Part shown: positions 1-7,166 of the stretch, in pieces | Position numbering within the stretch: position 1 is the stretch's first letter | How the letters are laid out: the number at the start of each line of letters is the position of its first letter | Source of the DNA: a virus | Length of the DNA: 24,030 nt | Reading direction: 5' to 3' (one strand) | Virus record (IMG/VR): IMGVR_UViG_3300020451_000580 | Coordinates: 1 to 24,030 of that record | The notes under the pieces: model-generated | The model's database searches: none | What the model was told of the DNA's origin: nothing | Seen by the model: the letters and a program-made list of their open reading frames with translations, nothing else | Program-made: the position numbers and the translations under genes

Positions 1-102
1 AACACCGAACCTATGGTTTGGGCGTTGGTAAAATCGGTACAAGAACTATCAGAAAAGGTAGAATCACAACAAAAAGAGATAGAAGAATTAAAAAATAAAT
101 AG
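1..102 (+). CDS. C-terminal end of a tail fibre / S74-chaperone-like structural protein (partial)
   Basis: The first 33 codons are open in frame 1 and end at TAG (100-102); the start lies upstream of the window. The fragment holds a short segment, EPMVWALVKSVQELSEKVE, followed by a heptad-like Glu/Lys/Gln-rich helix ending KNK. This 'aWALVKaVQEL...' plus coiled coil is the usual last segment of phage proteins ending in an intramolecular chaperone (peptidase S74 / endosialidase type), where it forms a trimeric helical bundle. That assignment is family knowledge applied to a short tail, so the parent protein cannot be named. Its place just upstream of tail genes fits a fibre or other virion protein. 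Confidence 0.55.
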   Translation, partial: NTEPMVWALVKSVQELSEKVESQQKEIEELKNK

Positions 103-108
103 AAAAAG

Positions 109-144
109 TTGTATTTCATATATTTATACTATATTTATATATAG
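109..144 (+). promoter_or_regulatory. Candidate phage promoter upstream of the 102-aa gene
   Basis: TTGTAT lies at 109-114, a 15-base spacer follows, and TATATTTATATATAG lies at 130-144. The same spacing recurs at four other intergenic sites in this window. The second box includes TATATATA (136-143), aligned with an exact T4-late-type TATAAATA at the site before thyX. It sits 34 bases upstream of the start codon at 178, in a gap with no other gene. The role is inferred from position and recurrence. Confidence 0.5.
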
Positions 145-177
145 TTAATTAACAAACAATATTAAGGAGTTATTAAT

Positions 178-486
178 ATGGCTGAAGAAATTAAATTTTC
201 AGAAGAAGAGTTAAAATCTCTTAATGAATTAAGTCAAGGTTATCAAAGCATTCAATCTGCTTTTGGACAAGTTCGTGTTCAAAAAATTCTTAATCAACAA
301 CAAGCTGATGCTTTAGATGAAGCTGAAGTTAATTTAGAATCTGATTATTCTGATTTACAACAGAAAGAGCGTGATTTGGTAGCACAACTAAATGAAAAAT
401 ATGGTCCTGGTTCACTAGACCCTCAAACAGGCGTCTTTACACCAGCACCACAACCTGTACAAGAACAATCTGCTGAAGAATCTTAA
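178..486 (+). CDS. Small coiled-coil protein of unknown function in the tail region (102 aa)
   Basis: No known function is recognised. The start ATG follows a good ribosome site, AAGGAG at 164-169, with 8 bases between. The protein is acidic and Gln/Glu-rich, with no cysteine, signal peptide or membrane segment. Residues about 8-75 look helical and coiled-coil-like and end in LNEKYGPGSLDPQTG. A Pro/Gln/Glu-rich, probably disordered tail follows (PAPQPVQEQSAEES). It stands alone between two candidate promoters, just before the sheath gene, so it may be expressed late and in quantity. A small virion or tail-assembly protein is a reasonable guess from context only. Confidence 0.8.
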   Translation: MAEEIKFSEEELKSLNELSQGYQSIQSAFGQVRVQKILNQQQADALDEAEVNLESDYSDLQQKERDLVAQLNEKYGPGSLDPQTGVFTPAPQPVQEQSAEES

Positions 487-502
487 ATAAATCCTTAATC
501 GG

Positions 503-538
503 TTGTATTTTGAAAATTTTCGTTATATTTATATATAA
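503..538 (+). promoter_or_regulatory. Candidate phage promoter upstream of the tail sheath gene
   Basis: TTGTAT lies at 503-508, a 15-base spacer follows, and TATATTTATATATAA lies at 524-538. The downstream box is identical over 14 bases to the one at 130-143. It contains TATATATA (530-537), close to the T4 late box TATAAATA. It lies 41 bases upstream of the sheath start codon. A late-promoter role fits the gene it serves, but is inferred. Confidence 0.55.
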
Positions 539-579
539 TGAAATTTCGTATTAATTTTTAACCTCTAAGGAGAAAACAC

Positions 580-3078
580 ATGGCAGAGAGAATAGTTAGT
601 CCAGGTGTATTTACTCGTGAAAGGGATTTATCGTTTCTACCACAAGGAATTGGTGAGATAGGAGCGGCAATATTAGGACCTACACAACAAGGTCCTTCTT
701 TTGTTCCAACTGTAGTGACAAGCTTTCAAGACTTTGAAAGAATATTTGGCTCATACAGCACAAAGTATTATACACCCTATACTATAAGAGAATATTTAAG
801 ATCAGCTGGCTCAGTAACAGTTGTAAGAGTAGGCTATTTAGGTGGATATAAAGTAAGCAGTTTTAATTTATGTATTAGTGGTTCTGGTGCAAATAAAAAT
901 GTTGTAGCAACATTTTTACCCGCTTTAAATAATAGTAGTGGTGCTGGATCAGTAAGTGGTTCTTTAGCTGGGTTTGCATTAAATAATCTTGGTACAAATA
1001 ATACTGGTTCACAAGCAACTACTGTTAGTGCTAGTAATTTTACTTTAACACTAAATGGTGCAAATGCAACTGCTAGTGTTTCTGGATTATCTGTATTAGA
1101 AACAGGTGCTGGAACAAGTAATTTTATTGCACATCAATTACCAACAAATCCACAAGTAGACAAAATTGGTGCTACATCTGCTCCAGTTTATATGTATAAA
1201 CATTTTCGTAGTTCTATAAGTGCTTCATTTGCTAATGGCACATATGCTGTTGGTACTGCTAGTTTATTTATAGAAAATCACACTAATGGTGCTGACTTTG
1301 CTAGTGGTGCTGAAAGTGTTGATGGCACTACTTACATTTCTACAATAACTGGTAACTCAGATTCTGCGGCTGCCCGTACACCTTTCATTCAATCACAAAA
1401 GATTGGTGGGGCTGCTTCCGACTTGTTCAAAATTTACACAAGAGCTGACGGAACTGAAACCAATAATCATTTTATCGTTATCAGAGATGTGAAGAAACCA
1501 CAGAATTCAAATTCAAGTCCAGATTACGCTGAATTTGGTTTAGAACTTCGTGATTTAGATGGTAACCTGTTGGAATCATACAATAAATTGAATTTAGATC
1601 CTGATTCAACTGGATTTATAGCAAAAGTAATTGGTGACCAATTTCAAACAGTAAATAATGATGGTGAGATAACTGTATATGGTAATTATCCTAATTTATC
1701 AAAGTACATCCGTGTTGGTGATTATAAAGAGGATACGTTCTCAAGTAATAAATCACTACAACCTATGGGATATGCTTCTGTATTAGATCCTGTAAAAGCA
1801 TCTGTTGCAGTACCTACTGCTTCCTTTGCTAGAAAACAGGTAAACTCAACAGATACCTCAACGTATAAACCTGAAGTTCCTTATGGATTTAAGATTGGTT
1901 CACACTTTTTAGATTCTGAAATGCATACTAACAAAGCATATTTATCACCCGTACCTAAGAATGAAACTGCTGGTGGAAATGCTGCTTTTAATTTGGAAGA
2001 TATGTTAGGTTTCGGAACTTCTGCTTCATCAGAGGTCAGTAAATATACTAACTTTGCTATAGCAACACAGGGATTGAATATATCATCTTCTGTACAGCAG
2101 TTAAAATTTTCTGTTCCAATGCAACATGGATTTGATGGTAATAACCCAGCTGCTCCTTGTTTCGTAGGAAATGCGATAACTGCTGGGAACACCAGTGGGT
2201 TTGATTGTTCCTCTGCTAGTGCTAGTGGTTCTATTGCTTACAAAAGAGCTGTCAACGCGATAAGTAATCCTGATGAAATAGATATCAATATGTTAGTAAC
2301 TCCTGGTATTATTCACAAACTACATCCAGCAGTCACAAATCATGCTATGGATAAGATTGAGGATAGAGCTGATGCTTTTTATGTGATGGATAGCTCTACT
2401 TACAGTGATAACGTTGCAACAGCGGTAAACAATGTTTCTACATTAGATACTAACTTTGTAGCAACTTATTATCCTTGGGTTAAGATAGATGATCCTTCTA
2501 CAGGTCAGCCAGTTTGGGTCCCACCATCAGTTGTTATACCTGGTGTGATTGCTTTCACAGATAGAGTTGCTCATGAGTGGTTTGCTCCTGCTGGATTGAA
2601 TCGTGGTGGGTTAGCTTCTGTTAGGATGGCTAAGAAAAAACTAACTCACACAGAAAGAGACCAATTGTATGATGGTAGAGTGAATCCAATTGCTTCATTT
2701 CCTGGTCAAGGTGTTGTAGTATTTGGACAAAAGACGCTACAAGCTAAACCATCTGCTTTGGATAGAATCAATGTTCGTAGACTATTAATTAGATTGAAGA
2801 AGTTTATTGCTTCTTCAAGTAGATTCTTAGTATTTGAACAGAACGATTCATCTACAAGAGCTAGATTCTTAAATATTGTAAATCCATTCTTAGAATCAGT
2901 ACAATCCAATAGTGGGTTGAGTGCTTTTAAAGTTGTAATGGATGATTCCAACAACACACCTGATGTCATAGACAGAAATCAGTTGGTTGGACAGATATTC
3001 ATACAACCTACAAGAACTGCTGAGTTCATTGTATTGGACTTTACAGTATTACCTACGGGTGCTGCATTTCCTGAATAG
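580..3078 (+). CDS. 18: Tail sheath protein (gp18-like)
   Basis: This is the contractile sheath subunit that surrounds the tail tube and shortens during DNA injection. The protein begins MAERIVSPGVFTRERD, the usual N-terminal arm of myovirus sheaths. The C-terminal ~200 residues carry the conserved sheath core (WFAPAGLNRG, then a D...L...R.NPI stretch and a final segment ending VLPTGAAFPE). At 832 residues it is longer than T4 gp18 (659). The extra length fits a Gly/Ser/Ala/Asn/Thr-rich section at about residues 95-310, probably a surface-exposed insertion. The ATG follows AAGGAG at 567-572. An intrinsic terminator lies 18 bases after the stop, so the gene looks like its own late transcription unit. 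The family call is firm; the insertion role is inferred. Confidence 0.93.
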   Translation: MAERIVSPGVFTRERDLSFLPQGIGEIGAAILGPTQQGPSFVPTVVTSFQDFERIFGSYSTKYYTPYTIREYLRSAGSVTVVRVGYLGGYKVSSFNLCISGSGANKNVVATFLPALNNSSGAGSVSGSLAGFALNNLGTNNTGSQATTVSASNFTLTLNGANATASVSGLSVLETGAGTSNFIAHQLPTNPQVDKIGATSAPVYMYKHFRSSISASFANGTYAVGTASLFIENHTNGADFASGAESVDGTTYISTITGNSDSAAARTPFIQSQKIGGAASDLFKIYTRADGTETNNHFIVIRDVKKPQNSNSSPDYAEFGLELRDLDGNLLESYNKLNLDPDSTGFIAKVIGDQFQTVNNDGEITVYGNYPNLSKYIRVGDYKEDTFSSNKSLQPMGYASVLDPVKASVAVPTASFARKQVNSTDTSTYKPEVPYGFKIGSHFLDSEMHTNKAYLSPVPKNETAGGNAAFNLEDMLGFGTSASSEVSKYTNFAIATQGLNISSSVQQLKFSVPMQHGFDGNNPAAPCFVGNAITAGNTSGFDCSSASASGSIAYKRAVNAISNPDEIDINMLVTPGIIHKLHPAVTNHAMDKIEDRADAFYVMDSSTYSDNVATAVNNVSTLDTNFVATYYPWVKIDDPSTGQPVWVPPSVVIPGVIAFTDRVAHEWFAPAGLNRGGLASVRMAKKKLTHTERDQLYDGRVNPIASFPGQGVVVFGQKTLQAKPSALDRINVRRLLIRLKKFIASSSRFLVFEQNDSSTRARFLNIVNPFLESVQSNSGLSAFKVVMDDSNNTPDVIDRNQLVGQIFIQPTRTAEFIVLDFTVLPTGAAFPE

Positions 3079-3096
3079 TAAGGGGGTGTAAAAATT

Positions 3097-3127
3097 AAAG
3101 GGGAGTGATTACGCTCCCCTTTTTTTT
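3097..3127 (+). terminator. Intrinsic terminator after the tail sheath gene
   Basis: A hairpin with left arm 3097-3107 and right arm 3112-3122 closes an ATTA loop (3108-3111). Its core is GGGGAG/CTCCCC, extended by a T-G and a G-C pair on the loop side and A-T pairs at the base. The right arm runs straight into a T tract (3120-3127). It sits between the sheath stop and the next candidate promoter, as expected for a rho-independent terminator on the + strand. Confidence 0.9.
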
Positions 3128-3173
3128 ATTGTAAAAACTATGAAAAAACTATGAAATATTTGGTGTTTCTTTC

Positions 3174-3209
3174 TTATCGATTTTTTAGTTTGGTTATATT
3201 TATATATGA
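3174..3209 (+). promoter_or_regulatory. Candidate phage promoter upstream of the tail tube gene
   Basis: TATATTTATATATGA at 3195-3209 matches the downstream box of the sites before the 102-aa and sheath genes. The upstream box at the same 15-base distance is weak here, TTATCG at 3174-3179 (three of six matches to TTGTAT). It lies between the sheath terminator and the tube gene, where a new start of transcription is needed. Confidence 0.5.
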
Positions 3210-3237
3210 AGAATGAATTACTAATAGGAGAACTGAA

Positions 3238-3726
3238 ATGCCAGATTTAATAGATCCTTCAGAAATAATGTTCACTCCGTTTGAACCGAAAACGAAAAAT
3301 CGTTTCATTATGTATATCGAAGGAATTCCTGCCTATCTGATAAAGACAACTGGTCGTCCACAAATTACTTTTGAGGAAATTGAATTAGACCATATCAATG
3401 TAAAACGGTACGTGAAAGGTAAAGGTGCTTGGGATACTTTAGACGTAACTCTGTATGATCCGATTGTACCATCTGGCGCACAAGCGGTAATGGAGTGGGT
3501 TCGTTTACATAAAGAATCCGTTACTGGTAGAGATGGATATTCAGACTTCTATAAAAAAGATGTTACATTTAATGTGTTAGGTCCTGTAGGAGATAAAGTT
3601 GAAGAGTGGACACTAAAAGGTGCTATGATTCAGACTGCTAACTTTGGTGAGATGGATTGGAGTGTTAGTGAACCTGCAGAGATTAGTTTAACGCTACGTT
3701 ACGATTACGCTATCCTACAATTCTAA
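3238..3726 (+). CDS. 19: Tail tube protein (gp19-like)
   Basis: This is the major tube subunit through which DNA passes, stacked in rings inside the sheath. At 162 residues it matches T4 gp19 (163 aa). The sequence has the expected small beta-barrel make-up: PFEPKTKNRFIMYIEGIPAY near the start, 'TTGRPQITFEEIELDHINVKRY' in the middle, and a C-terminal strand 'SEPAEISLTLRYDYAI'. The start ATG follows TAGGAG (3225-3230). Its position after the sheath and before the chaperone and tape measure genes is the normal order in contractile-tail modules. Confidence 0.93.
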   Translation: MPDLIDPSEIMFTPFEPKTKNRFIMYIEGIPAYLIKTTGRPQITFEEIELDHINVKRYVKGKGAWDTLDVTLYDPIVPSGAQAVMEWVRLHKESVTGRDGYSDFYKKDVTFNVLGPVGDKVEEWTLKGAMIQTANFGEMDWSVSEPAEISLTLRYDYAILQF

Positions 3727-3735
3727 GGAGTTTAT

Positions 3736-3945
3736 ATGAGTTTTTTAAGAGAAATGCTTTCCAGTGATGCAAAGATTTCAAGTAAAAGGTTTGTCGGTTT
3801 TATGGCATTCTTTATGTTAATTTGTAGTTGGGGTGCAGACACCTTTTCTACATTTGAGGTAAAAGATAAAATACTAGAATGTTTTATGTATATCTCAGTA
3901 GTTGGACTAGGAGTTACAGCTGCAGAAAAATTTGGTAAAAAATAG
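3736..3945 (+). CDS. Small two-helix membrane protein, holin-like (69 aa)
   Basis: The ATG at 3736 follows AAGGAG (3725-3730), which overlaps the end of the tail tube gene. Two hydrophobic helices are visible, about residues 19-34 and 46-63. The N-terminus is polar and charged and the C-terminal end is basic (EKFGKK). This size and layout resemble small phage holins, which form pores in the inner membrane for lysis, but no lysin gene lies in the window and no family signature is certain. Its place inside the tail module is unusual for a lysis gene, so another membrane role is possible. The gene itself is well supported by its ribosome site and tight spacing. Confidence 0.7.
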   Translation: MSFLREMLSSDAKISSKRFVGFMAFFMLICSWGADTFSTFEVKDKILECFMYISVVGLGVTAAEKFGKK

Positions 3946-3979
3946 TTATAGTTCCAAAATAAAATCATAGGAGTCAGAT

Positions 3980-4738
3980 ATGGCTGAACACTCATTTCCA
4001 ACTGAGATGGTAGATTTACCGTCAAAGGGTTGGTTTTATGATAGTGACAACCCACTTTCAAGTGGTCAAGTTGAACTTAAATATATGACCGCTAAGGAAG
4101 AAGATATTTTAACATCCACAAACCTTATTAAAAAGGGTATTGTGTTCGATAGATTACTGCAAGCATTGATTGTTGATAAGAAAATCAAATATGAAGATAT
4201 TCTAATCGGTGATAAGAATGCAATAATGGTTGCTGCTCGTATATTGGGTTATGGTAAAGACTATCAAATTCAGTATCCACATCCAGATACGGATGAGCTG
4301 GAAGAGGTGATGGTTGATTTAACAAAACTAAAAGATAAGAAGATTAATCTCAAAGAGTACACTAAAGGTGTAAATGAATTTGAAATGTCATTACCAGCAT
4401 CTAAGAGAGTTATCACTTACAAACTACTGAGTCAGAGAGATGAAAGAATTATTGATGCTGAAGTAAAATCAATGAAGAAAATAAATCCTGATGTAGATCC
4501 AGATATCACTACAAGACTAAAGAAAACTATTCTTTCAGTAGATGGTGATAATAAAAAACAAACGATAAATCATTTTGTCGATAACGAATTTCTATCAAGA
4601 GATGCTCTTTACTTTCGTACAGAATTTGCTAAGATGACTCCTGATGTTGATATGACTACTGATGTTGTATTTTCAGATGGGTCAGAAAGGAGTATAGGCG
4701 TCCCGATGACGCCTGGGTTTTTTTGGCCTAACGGCTGA
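3980..4738 (+). CDS. 26: Baseplate hub / tail assembly protein, gp26-like (252 aa, zero frame)
   Basis: The ATG follows TAGGAG, 35 bases after the membrane protein. The segment near the N-terminus (LPSKGWFYDSDNPLSSG, then LKYMTAKEEDILTS) is typical of proteins annotated as gp26-like baseplate hub or assembly subunits in T4-type phages. The protein is soluble, charged and mostly helical. In the zero frame it stops at TGA 4736-4738, just after a TTTTTTT run. Downstream, a gp51-like frame continues without a start codon. The gene lies between the tube and tape measure genes, where tail assembly chaperones made by frameshifting sit in many phages. The gp26 family call is fairly firm; the chaperone role is inferred from layout. 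Confidence 0.8.
   Translation: MAEHSFPTEMVDLPSKGWFYDSDNPLSSGQVELKYMTAKEEDILTSTNLIKKGIVFDRLLQALIVDKKIKYEDILIGDKNAIMVAARILGYGKDYQIQYPHPDTDELEEVMVDLTKLKDKKINLKEYTKGVNEFEMSLPASKRVITYKLLSQRDERIIDAEVKSMKKINPDVDPDITTRLKKTILSVDGDNKKQTINHFVDNEFLSRDALYFRTEFAKMTPDVDMTTDVVFSDGSERSIGVPMTPGFFWPNG
4696..4724 (+). promoter_or_regulatory. Hairpin plus T7 run at the gp26/gp51 frame junction (slippery site or terminator-like)
   Basis: A perfect 7-bp stem, AGGCGTC (4696-4702) with GACGCCT (4708-4714), closes a CCGAT loop. GGG (4715-4717) and seven T (4718-4724) follow. The zero-frame codons across the run are GGG TTT TTT TGG. Moving +1 or -2 on the T run enters the downstream gp51-like frame. The same shape would also pass as an intrinsic terminator, or as a site for RNA polymerase slippage, which a preceding hairpin can promote. 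The sequence alone does not choose between these. Confidence 0.65.
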
Positions 4739-4958
4739 GTTCAAACCAGAAATTCACGAAGAAATATTTAATCTATTATATTACTCTAACGGCTCATTCA
4801 GCTTTAGAGATGTCTATAATCTTCCAGTTTATTTAAGAAAGTTTTATATGAAACGATTAATTAAGGAAAAGGAAACTGAGAAGAAACTCGCAGAAGAACA
4901 AACAAAAAAGATGAAATCTAAAAAAGGTATGTCTAGACCAGCAATAACTAAAAGATAA
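4710..4958 (+). CDS. 51: gp51-like baseplate hub assembly frame, probably expressed by +1/-2 frameshift from the gp26-like gene
   Basis: The frame opens after TGA at 4707-4709 and ends at TAA 4956-4958. The conserved part reads AEFKPEIHEEIFNLLYYS, then a short Gly/Ser stretch, then RDVYNLPVYLRKFYMKRL, and ends in a charged helix. This matches my memory of the gp51-type hub assembly catalyst in T4-like phages. No ATG, GTG or TTG occurs in the frame before or within the conserved block; the first ATG is at about 4848, after it. Independent initiation would therefore lose the recognisable domain. Joining at the T run gives a protein of about 325 residues (248 from the upstream frame plus 77). 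A homopolymer sequencing error that split one gene is the main alternative. Confidence 0.75.
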   Translation, partial: RLGFFGLTAEFKPEIHEEIFNLLYYSNGSFSFRDVYNLPVYLRKFYMKRLIKEKETEKKLAEEQTKKMKSKKGMSRPAITKR

Positions 4959-4972
4959 TTTTTAGATAAACT

Positions 4973-4987
4973 GATATTTATTATTGA
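4973..4987 (+). promoter_or_regulatory. Weak candidate promoter box upstream of the small basic protein
   Basis: GATATTTATTATTGA resembles the downstream box of the better sites in this window (TATATTTATATATrA). No TTGTAT-like box lies at the matching distance, because that position falls at the end of the gp51-like frame. It is listed only because it stands in the 67-base gap before the gene at 5026. It could be chance in AT-rich DNA. Confidence 0.2.
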
Positions 4988-5025
4988 TTAATCACATCTA
5001 ATATCAAAAGTATCGGGGAAACATT

Positions 5026-5259
5026 ATGGCTAAACGACAAGTTGTAAAAGAATTTTTAGGTAGTATCGTAAAAGCAATCGGAAAGAAAAAAGGTAGAAAA
5101 GCTGCTAAAAAATTCTTACAAAGTCCAGAAATGAAAAAACTAGCAAAGCAGAGTGCTGAAATTGCTACTGATATTGAGAAAAAAATGAAGAAGGATGCTG
5201 ATGCTGGTGACAGTACAGCAAAAGATGTTCTTGATGTTCTCAAACAAATGGGATACTAA
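5026..5259 (+). CDS. Small basic protein of unknown function in the tail module (77 aa)
   Basis: Not recognised. The protein is very lysine-rich in its first half (KAIGKKKGRKAAKKF) and more acidic at the end (DADAGDSTAKDVLDVLK). It has no cysteine and no membrane segment, and is probably helical throughout. The ATG has only a modest ribosome site (GGGGAA, 5015-5020). The next gene starts two bases after its stop, so the two are likely translated together. It sits directly before the tape measure gene; an assembly partner or small virion component is possible from position only. Confidence 0.7.
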   Translation: MAKRQVVKEFLGSIVKAIGKKKGRKAAKKFLQSPEMKKLAKQSAEIATDIEKKMKKDADAGDSTAKDVLDVLKQMGY

Positions 5260-5261
5260 AT

Positions 5262-7157
5262 ATGGCTTTATCACCAGAAGATGCTAAAAAGTTAAAAGAC
5301 CAGATAAAAGAGACTGAAGATTTAGCAAGTAAATTTGCTGGAGATATGAAAACAGTTGAAGCTCTTGTTAAAGGAACTGCTTCAAATTTTGGAAAAATTG
5401 TTGATTTAGCTGGTAAACTTGACTCTGCTTCAAAGAAAGAAAAAAAACTTCGTGAGGATATTAGAGATTTACAGAAAGAAGTACTAGAAAATGCAGAAAA
5501 TATAGGAACGGAAGAATTCAAATCATTAGATGTGGCTACTAAACTAGCAAAAGCTCGTAGAATGGGTGATAAAAGTTTAGTAAAACAATTAACTCATTTA
5601 AAAGACATAAATAAACTTCAACAACAACAAAATAAGCAGCTTACAGCAGCTGCTAATTTGATTAAAAAACCATTTGAAGCACTAGACTCTGCCATCCGAC
5701 AAATCCCTGTTATCGGTGAGCTATTAGGAGATGTTGCTGATTTTGGTGGATTGGGTGATAACATAGCTCAAGGAATGATAGAGGGGTTTACATCAGGTTT
5801 AGTAGAAACCAATTTTTCTAGAATGATGGCCACTACTTTTAACAGTGCTGGTAGACTCATTGACAGAGAGTCTGGACAATTTGTTAAACAAGGATTTTTT
5901 ATTATGATGATTACCAGAATCAGAGAGGGGTTAAATAGTTTAAGCGGTTCTTTTAGTAGCTTAACACTTTCTGGAAGAGCATTTACTGGAATTCTTGTTT
6001 TAGGAGCAGCTGCTTTAGTTAAGATGGTTGCTTCATCTGTAAAGTTTGCTAATGAAACAGGTTTGGCTTACAGTGACATGCTTCGTATGGGTCCTGCTCT
6101 ACTTTTTAATGCTGATGCTGTAAAATCATTTGCTGATGAACTTGGAACAGTAAATAATTTAACTGGAATGCAGGCTCTTAGATTACAACTTATAGAAAAA
6201 AGATTTGGATTGAGTGCTGAATCAGCTGCTAAATTATTTGCTGTACAGAGAGGTATTACTGGTGTAACTATGGACCAGTTTATATCACAACAAAAAACTG
6301 TTGGTTTGTTAGCTAGACAAGCAGGAGTTGCTCCTAAAGCAGTATTTGATGATATGGCTCAAAATGCTGAGTTTATTGCTAAATTTTCAGATGCTACAGG
6401 AGATAGTATGGCTAGAGCTGCTATTGAGGCTAGAAGAATGGGTATAAATTTAGGTAAGGTTGAAAGTATTGCCGAAGGATTATTAGACTTTGAAACTTCT
6501 ATAGAAAAACAAATGGAAGCTCAAGTTCTTTTAGGTAGGTCTATTAATTTAGATAAAGCTAGAGAATTATTTTTTAACAATAAGTCTGCTGAAGGACTTA
6601 GAGAAGTAGCTAATCAGCTTGGTGGTATAGGAAAGTTAAATGAGATGGACTTCGTACAGAGAAAAGCTATAGCAGATCTTTTGAATATTCAAGTAGGTGA
6701 TTTAGCTAAAGTAATGGGTGCTCAAGAAGGTGTAAATGAAGCCACAAAGAAAAGTGTTTCTGGAGCAGTAATGTTAGGTATTGGACTTGGAGCTGCGGCT
6801 GGTCTTGCTGCAGCAATAATTCCAGCTATGATTAGTACTATTCCTGGTTTACAAAAAGTTGGTATTAGACAATTAGGAAAGGGTTTGGCTGTGGTTGCTG
6901 GTGGTGCAGCAGCTGGTGGTGTTGCTGGTGGTATGATAGGCGGATTTATGACAGAATCTAAAGGAAAATTGCCAGAACTTGCTAGTGGTGGTGTAATAGT
7001 AGGAGAAAGAGGACCAGAGGTGGTTGCTCCATTACCAAATCAAGGTGTAAATGTAGATAATAGCGGTATGGAAAAAAGAATGGATATGTTAATGGAACAG
7101 AATCAAGTTTTAATGAGAAGATTAACTAACACAGTAGCTGATATGAAAATGGCATAG
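5262..7157 (+). CDS. Tape measure protein (gp29-like role)
   Basis: This protein would set tail length by extending inside the growing tube. Its layout fits the class: a charged coiled coil at about residues 5-135, long alanine-rich helices, hydrophobic stretches near residues 240-262, 502-526 and 540-563, and a C-terminal segment SGGVIVGERGPEVVAPLP close to the 'GEaGPEaV' motif common in tape measure proteins. A short helix ends it. At 631 residues it is near T4 gp29 (590), which suggests a tail of about T4 length. The ATG lacks a strong ribosome site and lies 2 bases after the preceding stop, so translation is probably coupled. The role rests on motif, composition and gene order. Confidence 0.85.
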   Translation: MALSPEDAKKLKDQIKETEDLASKFAGDMKTVEALVKGTASNFGKIVDLAGKLDSASKKEKKLREDIRDLQKEVLENAENIGTEEFKSLDVATKLAKARRMGDKSLVKQLTHLKDINKLQQQQNKQLTAAANLIKKPFEALDSAIRQIPVIGELLGDVADFGGLGDNIAQGMIEGFTSGLVETNFSRMMATTFNSAGRLIDRESGQFVKQGFFIMMITRIREGLNSLSGSFSSLTLSGRAFTGILVLGAAALVKMVASSVKFANETGLAYSDMLRMGPALLFNADAVKSFADELGTVNNLTGMQALRLQLIEKRFGLSAESAAKLFAVQRGITGVTMDQFISQQKTVGLLARQAGVAPKAVFDDMAQNAEFIAKFSDATGDSMARAAIEARRMGINLGKVESIAEGLLDFETSIEKQMEAQVLLGRSINLDKARELFFNNKSAEGLREVANQLGGIGKLNEMDFVQRKAIADLLNIQVGDLAKVMGAQEGVNEATKKSVSGAVMLGIGLGAAAGLAAAIIPAMISTIPGLQKVGIRQLGKGLAVVAGGAAAGGVAGGMIGGFMTESKGKLPELASGGVIVGERGPEVVAPLPNQGVNVDNSGMEKRMDMLMEQNQVLMRRLTNTVADMKMA

Positions 7158-7166
7158 GAGAATATA

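Noticed and set aside
3732-4061. Reverse-strand open frame of about 109 codons across the membrane protein gene and the start of the gp26-like gene
   Set aside because: It is antisense to two genes with good ribosome sites and has no start signal of its own; AT-rich coding DNA often leaves such frames.
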